Origin: Anseranas semipalmata
Lineage: Eukaryota > Chordata > Aves > Anseriformes > Anseranatidae
Direction of reading: 5' to 3'
Length of the DNA: 64,000 nucleotides
Assembly (NCBI GenBank): GCA_013399115.1
Contig: VXAA01007186.1
Coordinates: 119,771 to 183,770, forward strand
A model generated the notes under the pieces. The model saw only the letters and a list, made by a program, of their open reading frames with translations. It was not told where the DNA came from and ran no database searches. The translations under genes were made by a program, and so were the position numbers. The stretch's first letter is position 1, and each line of letters opens with the position of its first letter. Of this stretch, positions 51,128 through 63,385 are shown piece after piece.

Positions 51128-52630
51128 AACAGAATGATTGAGGTTGGAAAGGACCTCTGGAGCTCATCAAGCCCACCCCTGCTCAAGTATGGACACCTAG
51201 AGCAGGTTGCCCAGGCCCATGTTCAGGTAGCTTTTGAAGACCTCCAAGGAGGGAGAATCCAGAACCTCTCTGGGCAACCTGTTCCAGAGCTCCATCACCC
51301 ACACTGTTAAGAACTGTTTCCTAATGTTTAGACGGAACCTCCTGTTTTCCAGTTTGTGCCCATTGCCCCTTGTCCTGTCACTGGGCACCACTGAAAAGAG
51401 CCTGGCTCCATCTTCTTTGCACCCTCCCTTCAGGTATTTATAGACATTGATGAGATCCCCCCCGAACCTCCTCTTCTCCACGCTGAACGGTCCCAACACT
51501 CTCAGGCTCTCTTCATAGGAGTGGTGCTCCAGTCCTTTGATCATCTTGGTGGCCTATGTTGGGCTCTTTCCAGTACATCCACATCTCTCTTGTACTGGGG
51601 GACCCAGAACTGGGCACAGTACTCCAGGTGCAGCCTCACCAATGCAAAGTAGAGCGGAAGCATCACCTCTCTTGACCTGCTGGTGATACTTTGCCTACTG
51701 CAGCCAAGAATACTGTTAGCCTTCATAGTGGCAAGGGCACATTGCTAACCCATGTTCAATTTGGTGTCTACCAGGACTCCTAGGTCCTTTTCTGCAGAGT
51801 TGCTTTTCCAGTGTCCCCAGCATGTACTGGTGTCCTGGGTTGTTCCTCCCCAGGTGCAGGACTTTGCACTTCTTGTTGAACTTCACGAGATTATTGTCAG
51901 CCCACCTCTCCAACCTGTCAAGGTCCCCCTGGATGGCTGTGGAGCCCTCCAGTGAGTCAGCCACTCCTCCAAGTTTCATGTCATCTGTGAATTTACTGAG
52001 GGTGCAGTCTACCACATCATCCAGATCATTAATAAAGATGTTATATAAGACTGGACCCCCTGTTGACCTCTGGGGTACTTTGCTCATTAATGGCCTCCAA
52101 TTATTCTTTGTGCCACTGACCCCTACCTTCCCGGGCTGGTCATCCAGCCAGTTTTTTATCCACCTCACTGTCTGCTCATTCAGCCCATATTTCAACAGCT
52201 TGTCTATGAGGATCTTATGGGTGACAGTGTCAAAGGCATTACTGAAGGCTGGGTAGACAATATTCACTACTCTCCCCTCATCCATCAGGGTGATGATTTC
52301 ATTATAGAAGTTTATCAAGTGGGTCAAACATGACTTCCCCTTGGTAAGTCTATGCTGACTACGCCTGATGATTTTCTTTTCCTCCATGTGCCTGGAAATG
52401 GTTTCCAGGACTACCTGCTCCATTACCTTCCCAAGGATAAAGATGAGGCTGACCAGCCTGTAGTTGCCCATGTCTTCCTTCTTGAAGGTGGGAGTGACAT
52501 TTTCTTTCCTCCAGTCTTCAGGCACTTCTCTCAGTTGCCACAATCAAGCAAAGATTATTGAGTAGCCTCACCAGCTTTCTCAGCACTTGTGGGTGCATCC
52601 CATCCACTTCTGAATATCCATGGGTGCTGT
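51128..52630 (-). mobile_element. CR1 retrotransposon, 5'-truncated, ~1.5 kb
   Basis: The + strand begins ACAGAATGATTGAGGTTGGA (the CR1 3' terminus reversed) and runs through the 3'UTR, the RT C-terminus and the RT core before ending near 52630. The minus-strand order is RT core (51716-52543), then [20 protein letters not shown], then [20 protein letters not shown] and [20 protein letters not shown]. The RT core is one open frame, while the C-terminal part is frameshifted. This is the longest CR1 copy in the window, and the closest in content to the + strand copy at 62.5 kb. Confidence 0.95.
51716..52543 (-). pseudogene. CR1 ORF2 reverse transcriptase core, long open remnant
   Basis: A 275-codon open frame. 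From the N-terminus it shows VPEDWRKENVTPTFKKED, NYRLVSLIFILGKVMEQVVL, SQHRLTKGKSCLTHLINF, then the motif A region (YPAFSNAFDTVTHKILIDKL), KNWLDDQP, the motif B region (SKVPQRSTGGPVLYNIFIND), and the active-site box KFTDDMKLGG. Several key positions differ from the CR1 norm. LDFSKAFD reads YPAFSNAFD, so the first catalytic aspartate region is changed. PQGS reads PQRS, and FADD reads FTDD. The endonuclease and ORF1 are absent. It is therefore a fossil despite the open frame. Confidence 0.88.
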
Positions 52631-53311
52631 CCAAAAAAATGAAAATATGTGTTCGAGTTTTAAAACAAGCTAAACATTATGTTTTTAAAATTAAGTATGG
52701 AAGCAGTACTTCAGTTAAGTATGGAAGCAGCACTTCAGTTGTCATGTGGACTGTGGGAAGGGATACTTTGTTAATGACTGAGGATCAAGCAGCTGATATG
52801 AAACTTGCATGTACTGCCAGAACCATTTTGGACATCCAACATAGTTATTCCACATTGTTTTTTGCTCAAGAAGAGAAGTAGAGAAGAGCTTTGCTCCCTA
52901 ATCATGTCAATGTTTACTCAGAAAGTTCTTGTCTATGGCCACATGTTAGAGTCCTAGAAGCTAGATTACTTGTGCCTAGCTTTTAAAATTCTGAAAGATT
53001 AAAGCCACCTTTAGAACTTTTCCCGTGTCTTACACATACCCTTGACTAACCTAGGAATTTTCCCTATGGTCCACACTGAAGCAGGGCAGTTGAAGTGGCA
53101 AACTGTCACAAAGGGTGACTCCATCTGACCTGCTATGCTTCATGTAGCCAAAGCGTTTATGCACAGAGAGAGAAGTGGCATGATCATTAACACTGCTGAG
53201 TCAGTGCTTTCTATACTGAGATCAAAGAGCCATCTTTGCCATTTCCCCCATGTAGCCTGTAAAATAGATTCCAGAACTGATATCCACTTTTAACATAAAA
53301 AGTTTGGATTG
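52631..53311. other. Spacer between two CR1 copies
   Basis: About 680 bp of unique sequence with a 24-bp tandem duplication at 52691-52738. A 107-codon open frame (52558-52881) starts inside the CR1 and reads through it. No domain was recognised. Confidence 0.5.
52691..52738 (+). repeat. 24-bp tandem duplication
   Basis: Two copies of a 24-bp unit (TTAAGTATGGAAGCAG...) differ at a single base. Confidence 0.92.
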
Positions 53312-54270
53312 CACAGAATCACACCAAATAGCTGAGGATGGATTGTCTAGTGTCTTGAGATTGTCTAGTCCAGCTTCCCTGCTCAAGTGGAGTCAACTAG
53401 AGCAGGTTTCTCAGTGCATTGTCCAGTTAGATTTTGAAGGAAGGAGACTCCACAGCCTCTCTGAGCAACCTGCTTCAGTGCTCAGTCACCCTCACAGTAA
53501 AGAAGTGTTTCCTTTTGTTCAGACATAATTTCATGTGTAGCAGTTTGTACCTTTGCCCTGTTAGTAGACACTACTGAGAAGTACCTGGCTTGTTCTTTAT
53601 TCGCCCCATCATACATTTATATTCATGGTTAAGATCCCTCCTAAGCCTTCTCTGCCCAAGCAGAATAGTCCCAGCACTCTTAGCCTCTCTGTGTGTGGAA
53701 GATGCTCCAGTCCCTTAATCACCTTTGGAGTCCTTTGCTGCACTCACTCCAGTATGTCCATGTCTGTCTTATAATGGGGAGCCTAGCACTGGACCCAGCA
53801 CTCCAGATATGTCTCGCCAGTGCTGAGCAGAGAGGAAGAACCACCTTCCTTGACCTTCTGGCAATGTTACCTAATGCAGCCTAAGATTCTATTGGCCTTT
53901 GTAGCCATGAGAGCACACAACTGGCTCAAGGTCAGCTTGGTGTCCACAAGGACCCAAAGGTCGTTCTCTGCCTAGCTGCTCTCTAGCTGGTCAGCGCCCA
54001 GCCTGTACAGGTACATGGGATTATTCCTCACCAGGTTCAGGACTTCACATTTCCCTTTGCTGATATTCATGCAGATCCTCTCTGCCCATTTCTTCAGCAT
54101 GTTGAGGTTACTCTTAAAGGTGGTGCAACCATGTGGTGTATCAAGCACTCCTCCCAATTTTGTATTAGCTGCAAACTTGCTGAGGGTGCACTCTGTCCCA
54201 TCATCCAGTTCATTAATGAATATGTTGAACAGTATAGGAGCCAGTAGTGATCCCTGGGGTACACCACGAA
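53312..54270 (-). mobile_element. Old, diverged CR1 copy, ~1 kb
   Basis: The + strand starts CACAGAATCAC and shows the CR1 3' landmarks in a degraded form (GATTGTCTAGTCCAGCTTCC; GACTCCACAGCCTCTCTGAG). It ends near 54270 at the RT region, where the + strand still reads TGATCCCTGGGGTACACCAC. The minus-strand frame at 53972-54157 keeps KKWAERICMNISKGKCEVLN. The catalytic box is not within that open frame. It is more diverged than the neighbouring copy at 51.1-52.6 kb, so probably an older insertion. Confidence 0.88.
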
Positions 54271-54285
54271 TTAAATTCTTCCATT

Positions 54286-54313
54286 AAAAAAAAAAAAAAA
54301 AATTTTTTTTTTT
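54286..54313. repeat. A17-T11 back-to-back homopolymers
   Basis: A run of 17 A is followed directly by 11 T, next to the inner (5') end of the CR1 copy at 53.3-54.3 kb. Confidence 0.9.
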
Positions 54314-57300
54314 GGTCAGAAACGGATGTAGATAAAGTTGGTTGTGCACTTTTGAGATACTGTTGTTTATTTATGTATTTTGTAGTGAAAATGTTTCCTG
54401 TGGACAGTCTTAATTATTTACTCTTATAGATGCATCTGAGACTTGAGATTCATTTGAGAAAGAATAGTCTTTCTGTTGTTTTTCCTAGGGATTTTCATCA
54501 TATAAAATTTACATTGCATCTGATTAAGAGGTGGGAAAGAGGGGCATTAGCAGAGAGCCTTTCTGGAAAGGAATTAGCTGGGAACCTGTAAATCTGTCTT
54601 TTCTCAGACATTTCTGTCCCTACACGATCATAACTTTTCCATCAGAGTAAAGTAGTATCCTAATTAGGTTAGAATCGTTCTCACAATGGAACAATACGAA
54701 GAAAACTTCAGGGACATTTAAAGAAACTATGTCTGTTTGGTATATTAGAAACTTAGCTGGAAAGCAACTTTTGTAGGAGGTTACATAATTAAAAAAGAAA
54801 AAAAATCTTTAATAGATTTTCCTCCTTCCATGACATTAAAGGGTTTTTCCATACTCAAAACAAACTTACCCCATTTTCAAATTAAATAGAGTGGGGTATC
54901 TTGAGTACTTGCAAACACTTCTCAGATCTGGTTGTCTCTTGTCATACCATGACAGTGTAACATGTTAAGATGAACCTGTCTCTTCAGCCTCCTTCCTGTG
55001 TTCCCCCATGCTTGTGCCTTAGATTAATTAAAAGGAGATCTAGGAGCTAAACAGAGAGGGATTTTCAGTATGCTTAGCATATCTCCTGGTCTGGGATAGT
55101 CAAGGGACCAGAATTATAGGTGTCACTATAAAGCATGATTGGATAAATCCCAATTTTTAAGAAATTTGTGAAAATAACTTATCTGAGGAAATAAGGCCAG
55201 GCACTGAAGTTATGCTGTGCAACACTGCAATTTACAGCACATAAATACTTCTGGGAACCCAACTTCCAAACAGTCAAGCTAACAAAGGGCACGGTCTCCT
55301 CATTTAAAATCCCAGGGACCTTAGAGGATTATCAGTGTTACTACAGTGAAAGGCATGGACTATGTTGTGCACTTTTTGTAATAGAAAGAAGCACAGAAAA
55401 GGTTGTGGCCAAAGAGGAAAGATAAGCTTAGCAATAATCAGATAAGTGGGAACAGCTAATGACTCAATTAGGAGGCTCTAGATAACTAAGCAAGATTTGT
55501 TTGGCAAAGGCACAGGAGAAAATTGTTTTACAAGTTTTGCAGTGGAAGAAGAATTGTACTGTATTTATAGCAAGGACATGTTGGACCTGATCCTCGGTAG
55601 TCTTTATGTTTAGCAGTATTGTTCCTTGATTTCAGTGTGACTTCAGCAAGTCAGAAATACCAACTTTAGTAGGAGGTGTATGGCTCAGAATGTGGTACGA
55701 TTGCTATACTTATTAGGCTTATTTAGTACACTAACAGGAAGGGCTTTTATCTGACTAGATTACCACAGACCAAAGGCAGCGTCTTTTAGCAGATGGTGGT
55801 GTAGAACTGAGAAGAGTAAGTTCCATTTGCTTCATTGTATGCACACATATAGACCCTGGTGGGTAGCAAGAAGTGACCCACTAGGGTGTCAAAGGTACAC
55901 TGTGTGCTCCACAGCACAACATTTTCCCAACAGCCTCGGCTTCTGAAACAATCAAAATGGGTCGAATTACATACTGTTTTCCCTTTAGGGAAAAAAAAGA
56001 AAAAGTACAAGGGTGAAAACATTACCTTACTCACAGTAGAGCCCCCACCAAGCTTGAGAGACAAGACAACTGTGTAGGACTTAGTCTAGATTCTGCGGGG
56101 ACTTATATATTGTGCCCTTACAGTGGCCTGGATTGTGCAAAATCTAAGACAAAAATGGTCTTTTCAGGGATTTCAAAGCACTGTATAAGCAGATATAAAT
56201 ATTACTGTTACAAATGGGGAAACAGGAAAACAGAGGTATTCCAAGGTAGCATGAAATCAGTAACTGAGACAAGTCTAAAATCTAATTTTCTCCTTGCTGG
56301 CTGGTGCTACGTCCTGCTTATGTCTGCCTTAGTGATCTTTTCTAGTGAAACTGTGCTTTGTGAAACTGTGCAATGGTGTCCAGTTTTCTTTATTTTAATC
56401 ACCTATATTCATATTAAAGAACCTGAAAAATTATGTGACAGTCTTACTTGAATAATCCAATATAGCAGTTTTCTCTCCAAGCTTTGACGGTGGGGTTTCC
56501 TTCCACTGGGCATTCCAAATAGGTGCAAGTCCATAAGTAAAAGGGAGAATAAAACCAATTAGCACATAAAGCATGAGCATGTAACAGGCAAGTGGGCTGG
56601 TGTTTTTAACGGGCTACATCAGCAATGAAGTTTGATCATACTAAGTCTGTAAAAGGTCAACATTTTATCCTGAGCACTTTTAGTCTTGGCCTCCTTAAGA
56701 ATCTTTGAGGAGCTATTGTAATCACAGGGCTGTGAGCAGGCCAGTTCATTAAATCCCTGCTCTGCTGCTTGCAGATGTTTGAGGCAGGTGTTCTGTACAG
56801 ACTAGGGAGTTTGCTTTCTTCTGCTGCATGTTGCATTGAAGGTCAGAGGTTACACCTCAATGGCAAGGTCTCAACTGCATGGCAAGTCTCAGAGGTCTTT
56901 GTTAAGGGAGAAAAAGAATTCAGTCTCCTTAAAATTTATGTACTGCAAAAGATAACTGCACCTGCAGACTGCTGCTCTTATTGAAAACACATGGTGGCTG
57001 TTGGAAGAAATATAAAATGCTACTCTGTAGTTTCTGTTGAGAATATGCAGTGACTCCATATGATCACTATTAGACCAGAGATACCCTAATGATTCATTCA
57101 TCATCCAATAGTACACAGTTCTGTTACAAAATGTATGTTTTTGTAATACACTTAGGGATTAATGCAAATTCATATATATTTAAAGATTGACTTTGGGCAG
57201 TGTTGCATTCCCCATCAAACAGTTGCCCCGCATAATATAATAATGTATGCCAGCAGGCATTCCCAATGACCCAGCTAGTTCATAATTGGAAAAGGTTAGT

Positions 57301-59322
57301 CCAGTCTTTCCTGGCCACCTGTGTGTTGGCTTTTTAACTTCCCAAATGGAACGAGCAAAGATAGATTCCTCTAGATGTAGAAAAACCTATAAAATAGGCC
57401 ACCCTTATTAGAGAATCTTCTGTCTTAAAAAGACCACTATAGGTTTACGGGATAAAAATCTGCTTTGTTTTTGCTAGAAACAACCTCCAGTAAGCATCAA
57501 GTTTTTGTCAGTTCGTGTTATGTTACTCAGATATAAATGATACACATACGGAAAGGGATGGAAATACCTTTGTGTTTCTTAACTTCTGTTGACATATGTA
57601 ACTGTGGTACTGCTGAAAGAGCCCTTTAGCTTTCAGTATTTACTGTTGAGGCTGTAATGCTAATAATTGCTGAAAGTTCATCAAAAATTAAGGCAAATGA
57701 TAGAACAGAACCAAGGCTTTCATTACCGCCTGTTCATCAAAGAAGTTAATTTCTCTCAATTACCACGTAGGAACTGTGAACAACCAATGCTGTATTCATA
57801 TGTTGTTTAGTGTTCTTCATGAAACTTTTGTGTGAAATAATGATGTGGGTTATGGATGTGATGCCAATGCATTACATATGCCCTATACACTAAATACAGT
57901 TGGATAAACTATGTACAGTAAAAGGTAAGAAATATATCTGGGGGGAATCCAAATATTTTTTTGATTTCTGAAAAATCTGTGCATCAAACATTTATATTTT
58001 TCCCTAACATCCATAGTTTTCGGAGTTTAAGAAAGCAGAATTATAAAAAAAAAAATCCAATTTCACGATTTGAGATATTTCTGAACTTCCTAAGATCCTA
58101 AGAACAGAAGCATTTCTGTTTATTCCACAAATGGTGCATTTTCATCTGTTTTCTGTTTTCCTTTCTTTTTCTCCTGAGTAGTGAACCTACATAGTCACAT
58201 CCAGAAATCCATCTATAGTACTAATGATGAGATAACTATTTTCAACTGGATATGAATAGGACCAATGTTGCAGGCTGGAATGTTTTGCAAGAACAACAAA
58301 AAGTATAGAAAATTTGAGTGGTTGAGATGGTTTATAGATGGGACTAATTTCAAAGACCATGAGTGATAATTTTGTTGGACACATTCTCTGGTGAGTGTCT
58401 GTCATCGTAATGTTAACAGTGGTAAGTATACAAAGTTTCAGTTTTAACAAACCACTATTTTCTGTTGAAGCTCTGTTTTATCAAAGCAGTTGCAGCCACC
58501 TGTTCCCACAAATCCTGTTACATATAATCCTGATATAGAAGCTGAACAGGGTGGAGAATCACTACAGTATGAAAACAGTTAGAATGGATAAACAGGACAA
58601 GACAGAGAAAATCTTAATGTTCTGTCACTAAGGTGAGACAAGACAATGCACACTTAAAGCACATTTGTATTTCTTACATTAAAAAATGGGGCATTAACTC
58701 ATCTCATTAAAAGGTAACGCAGTAGAATTAAGTTCACAATTTCAAAATTAGACATGTGGGACATTTACAAGCATAAATTCTTGAGTTAGCTTGCCAGGCT
58801 CCGCTTATTATTGTTATTATAATGTGTATATTTATTTTATGGCTTAGTGTGGATCATATACAGTCTGTTCTAGGGAACATCTTTTCATGTGGCCGATCTT
58901 GTGTGTTTTGCTCAGAAGCCGCAGTATAAATCTGTCACCACTTGTAGTATGCATCTGAATGCTTTAAGGATTTTTTTTTTTTTTTTTTGTCTCAGCTGTT
59001 TTAATTTGAATCAAGCTACAAAGCATTTCAAACATCAAGGAACTTTCAGTTTTTCTAATTTCCTTATGTATAGAAGTATCATTTGGAGTTTCTAGTGCAT
59101 TACATTAATAGCATGCAGTTTCTTCCTATTTTAAAAGAAAGTGCAGTTGTACAATGCAACAATAAAAATAATCCTAATGTTATTGTATTGTTTTAATAAC
59201 ACCATCTGCAGGTTGCTTTGAGTAATCTGCACTTCTAAACATGACAGGAGATTTCTCTATGGATAAAATTTGGAGTTTTTTTTTTTTTTCTCATTAAATA
59301 AATGCGAAAGAAAGAACATGAA

Positions 59323-59418
59323 TTTCTCTTTTCTTCTCTTTTCTTTTCTTTTCTTTTCTTTTCTTTTCTTTTCTTTTCTTTTCTTTCTTTTCTTTTTTTT
59401 CTTTTCTTTTCTTTTTTT
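59323..59418 (+). repeat. (CTTTT)n pure pyrimidine tract, 96 nt
   Basis: Only C and T for 96 nt, mostly CTTTT units. The open frames crossing it (F/S-rich on one strand, K/E-rich on the other) are artefacts. Confidence 0.95.
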
Positions 59419-61968
59419 AAAACTAAAATTAATTATCTTCAATGGGCAGACAAATTCAAGCTATAATCTCTGTTAGAAAATACAGCACAGGTGACTTTTG
59501 TCACGTAACCTGGAGAATCAGGTCCTTCAGTATTATTTTGAGAATGAGAGTGTGATTGGTACTTTACAGTTTCCTTTCTCAGGACACAACTGCTGCTAAC
59601 TAAATTGCTTGAGATCTATGAAAAGTGTTCTTCCACAATGTTGCAAGTAACAGCAAAGTGTACATAGAGTATCCCATCCTGCAGATTAATTCTGATGTGT
59701 GCAGAGCCCCATTTGTGTTAACTTCTCCTTTTAAAATGGTATGGAAGATGCCCAGAACAGTCAGCCAGCAAGCTTCCACTTAATTCTGACAGTACCCTTC
59801 AACAAATAGTTCCTTTTTTAGCTTCTCTGGGCAGCCTTTGAACTTGCGTTACGTCAATACAATTCTCCGTCACCCTGTGCCTCTCTCCTGCTTCTGTATG
59901 AAACCCCATTTGTTCATCATCCTTATCATTAGTCCTTTATGCAAAAAACACCTTGGATGTATGCCTGCTGGTTTTGCTTCTTTCTGTCACCCTTAGATAT
60001 AAGAAATAATGGCATTGCTGAACAAAGGTAGCAGAGTACTACCTGTTAGGTGCTGATGAGGATTTAGCCACATTGTAGATTTTCTGATCAAGGCCATGGC
60101 ATGTAAAAAATTAGTCACCTTCCCAAAACTTGCATTTGAAAAGACAGATTGCTCATTTTTAGCCACAGTCTACTGCAAGTTATCAGGAGTCTAGACATGC
60201 TAAACTGAGCACCACACTCCACTAGCAGTAGGAGAAGTGTATCTGGCCACTGTACAGAGCTATCCATGATGGAGTACAGTCAGGGAAGAACAAGCCTTCA
60301 TTGGGCTTTTCCTTCAGTTCTAGGACTGCATACAAATTTCCCACAATCTCTTCTCCCTGTGTGGCAGTCCACAGGAAAGACTTGTCTCAGATTTTCCACT
60401 AATTTGTTTGCTACATTGGCAATTAAGGTCAGAAAAAATATGCCACGCAGGAAGAGCTGATGTGGACACATTTCTTCACCGAGATAAAATTTCATCTGGC
60501 AAAACATGGCACATTCTCCTAACTTCTGTGTGAGACTCTTTCCACCTCCAGATCTACATCTTATTCCCTCTCTCCTGTCTTTATCAGTGTCCAGGTCCTG
60601 ACTAGCCCAGTAGGTCAAAGGCTCTTCACTTAACAGAGCCTGCTACTCATGCCAAAGCAGACAGAGACCATTGTCACTTCTGTTTCTCCCTGATGGACAA
60701 TGCAGTTCCCATGCATGTGTCTCTCATTAAAACTTACCAGATTCAGGCTTTCAGCATCTCTTAACAACAGTAAAAGAAAAGGTAGTAGTCTCTCTTGCAT
60801 CTGGCCTGTGGATCACAAAAGATCTCCTGTCTTCTATCTCTGGAAGTTCTTCAGGTAAGCAGGCCCAAGATCACCACCCACCACTAGAACAAATGCTGTG
60901 GTCTATGTGTAATTTCTAATACTTTTTTGCTGGCATAGTTTATCCAATGTCCATGGAATATTCATATTCTGTGGTATCCCCTGTTCTTTCTGTCTCCAAA
61001 ATTTCACAAGAAAGTCAGTTTTACTGGGTAACATCTGAGTTGGCTAACTGCACATGCAAAGTCTATCAAATCAAGGTCATGCTCAGAGATACTGCTTCTC
61101 ACAAAGCTGTACAATGTAAGCTGAAACAAAATGGCTATCTCCATCACGCAGACAACAGATTTCCAGCCTACACTGAGTTGCAGAATTCACACTGAACCAA
61201 AAGACCGAGTACATTACTTGGAGACATCTCCTTCTATAGCTAGTCCCTAGTCCCCGGTGTACTCTTTGGGCACCGAAGGGTGGGAGGAGTCATGAGAAGA
61301 AGCCAGCTGGGATGTGGTTCACACTGACAGCCTAATGACAGTACACATTTTCTTTCTGATTGGCCTTAAGGAAAGACTAGAAAGACTTTTGCATGATAAG
61401 AGATCAGATCTGATAGCAGCTGACAGAGTTGGTAGATGCTGGGAATAAGGTTATGTTTCAGAAGTAAACTGTGAAGAGACTGCAGAAAAATGTTGCCACG
61501 GGCACCTGAGGGACTCAGGGATCAACTGTGTGGTACAACCTGATTACTAAGAGCTGTTTCCGTAGCTGAGGTTAGCTGCTCACTTTCTGTAGCAGAAGGC
61601 TGCCAGTGCCTATCATCTGATTCTTTAAAGAAAAAAAAAAAAAAAAAAGGAAAATATGAAGAAACAACAACAGACCTAGCATTTTTATCACATATGGTTT
61701 TCATACCATAGCAGTAGAAGGAACAAAAATGGGTCAAAATCAATTTAGGCCCAAAAGGCTAGTATCTTTTTGCCGCCACTTCTGCATTGTCATATATGTG
61801 ATGAAGAAATGTCTAGAAATCATACATAAAAATATTTGCAGGAAACAGGGTCTGTGTCAGTCTTCAAAGGAAAGATCACACTAGCTTATCCTCCTCAGGA
61901 GGAAGGAACATTCATCCAGGAAATGACACTGCAATGACTTTTTCTTGCTTTCTTTTTCACTCTAGGTT

Positions 61969-61992
61969 AAAACAAACAAACAAACAAACAAA
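61969..61992 (+). repeat. (AAAC)n microsatellite
   Basis: About six AAAC units. Confidence 0.9.
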
Positions 61993-62534
61993 GAAACACA
62001 GAGCAAAACTGGACAGCTGCTCACAGCTCTCTCTTGTCTGATCTATGTCTTCTCCCAAAATAGCCTTTCCACTTTCCTCGAGCAAAGGATATTCCATCAT
62101 GAGTATGAATGCAGATTAGGTAATCCAAGGGACTTTTCTGGACTCCCTCCAGTTTATCTAACTGGAGATACACCATTGCCTTACTCAGGATAAATGTGCT
62201 GGCTGATTGATTAATCATATCTCTGGCTTTAGCAGCTCATTTTGCATCTCCTTGTCTGTGTACTAACTCTTCCTCTCCTCTCCTCAGCTTGGCCCTGATA
62301 AGTTTTTGAATATTGATCAGTTATTATACACATCACCTGACCATCATTGCTCCCAGGCAACAAATCATTCCCTAATTCACTTGGATCATGAGCTATTTTC
62401 CATTAAAATCAATGGTAGCTTGAGGAGGCTGTTGGTGAGAACAATATCATAAAGATGCCACCATTTTAGTTGATTTTTCCAAGCACCTCTTCTAAAATTC
62501 TTTAAAAATTGGATACGTTTTAGCACCAACTAAG

Positions 62535-63385
62535 CAAGGGCATGGAAGAGGCTGAGGTACTGAATGTCTTCTTTGCCTCAGTCTTTACCAGCGAGACCAA
62601 CCTTCAGAAATCCCAGGTCTGAGGCAGCAGGGGGAAAAGCTGGAGCAAAGATGTACTCTTGGTGGAGAAGGATCAGGTCAGGGAATACTTAAGCAAACTG
62701 GACATGTGTAAGTCCAAGGGCTCTGATTGGATGCACCCACAAGTGCTGAAGGATATGGTAGATGTCATTGCAAGGCTACTCTTGATAATCGTTGATTGAT
62801 CATGGTGACTGGGAGGAGTGCCCAAAGACTGAAGGAAAGAAAATATCATTCCTACCTTCAAGAAGAAAGACATGGGGAACGACAGGCTGGTCAGCCTTAT
62901 CTTGATCCTTGGGAAGGTAATGGAACAGATAATCCTGGAAACCATTTCTAGGCACATAGAGGAGAAGAAAATCATTGGGAGTAGTCAGCATGGGTTCACC
63001 AAGGGGAAGTCATGCCTGACCAACCTGATAAACTTCTGTGATGAAATGACTGGTCTCATAGATGAAGGGAGAGACGTGGACATTGTCTTCCTGGACTTCA
63101 GTAATGCCTTTGACACTGTCTCCCATAAGTTAGATAAGCTGTTGAAATATGGGCTGAATGAGCAGACAGTGAGGTGGATTGAAAACTGGCTGCATGGCTG
63201 AGTCCAGAAGGTGACGATAGGTGGAAACACCTCTAATTGGAGACCAATAATGAGTGGGGTACCCCAAGGGTCAATACTGGGTTCAAACCTGTTTAGCATC
63301 TTCACTAATGATCTGGATGATGGGGCAGAGTACCCTCAGCAAGTCTGCAGAAGACAAAAGTCTGGCAGGCTTGATGATCAGCACC
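62535..63385 (+). mobile_element. CR1 retrotransposon, RT portion, truncated at both ends
   Basis: A + strand CR1 piece covering the start of the RT domain to just past its active-site region. Frames include EAEVLNVFFASVFTSET, then VREYLSKLDMCKSKGSDWMH, then an uninterrupted core at 62872-63201. After that a stop (TGA at 63199-63201) breaks the ORF, and the motif B region follows in a nearby frame (SGVPQGSILGSNLFSIFTND). The active-site segment reads LSKSAEDKSLAG instead of LSKFADDTKLGG, so it is damaged. CR1 RT similarity stops near 63380, where a second CR1 5' region begins. Confidence 0.93.
62872..63201 (+). pseudogene. CR1 reverse transcriptase core remnant
   Basis: A 109-codon frame with DRLVSLILILGKVMEQIILE, then SQHGFTKGKSCLTNLINFCD, then VDIVFLDFSNAFDTVSHK (RT motif A with its aspartate intact), then [20 protein letters not shown], and stop. 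Two residues normally between SHK and DKL are missing, which indicates a 6-nt deletion. It aligns with the minus-strand copy at 51716-52543. Confidence 0.88.

Larger units (their letters stand above)
54314..62534. other. Intergenic, no gene recognised
   Basis: About 8.2 kb, mostly AT-rich, with a long pyrimidine tract at 59323-59418, poly-A or poly-T runs near 58971-58988 and 61629-61648, and an (AAAC)n tract at 61969-61992. Open frames up to 113 codons (56110-56451) and 106 codons (60298-60618, minus) show no recognisable family. Confidence 0.5.

Noticed and set aside
56110..56451. 113-codon open frame with a hydrophobic stretch
   Set aside because: No family similarity, no start context or exon partners; treated as chance.
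59257..59476. K/E-rich and F/S-rich open frames across the CTTTT tract
   Set aside because: Pure microsatellite translation.
60298..60618. 106-codon minus-strand open frame
   Set aside because: No recognisable motif, with a shorter frame on the opposite strand.
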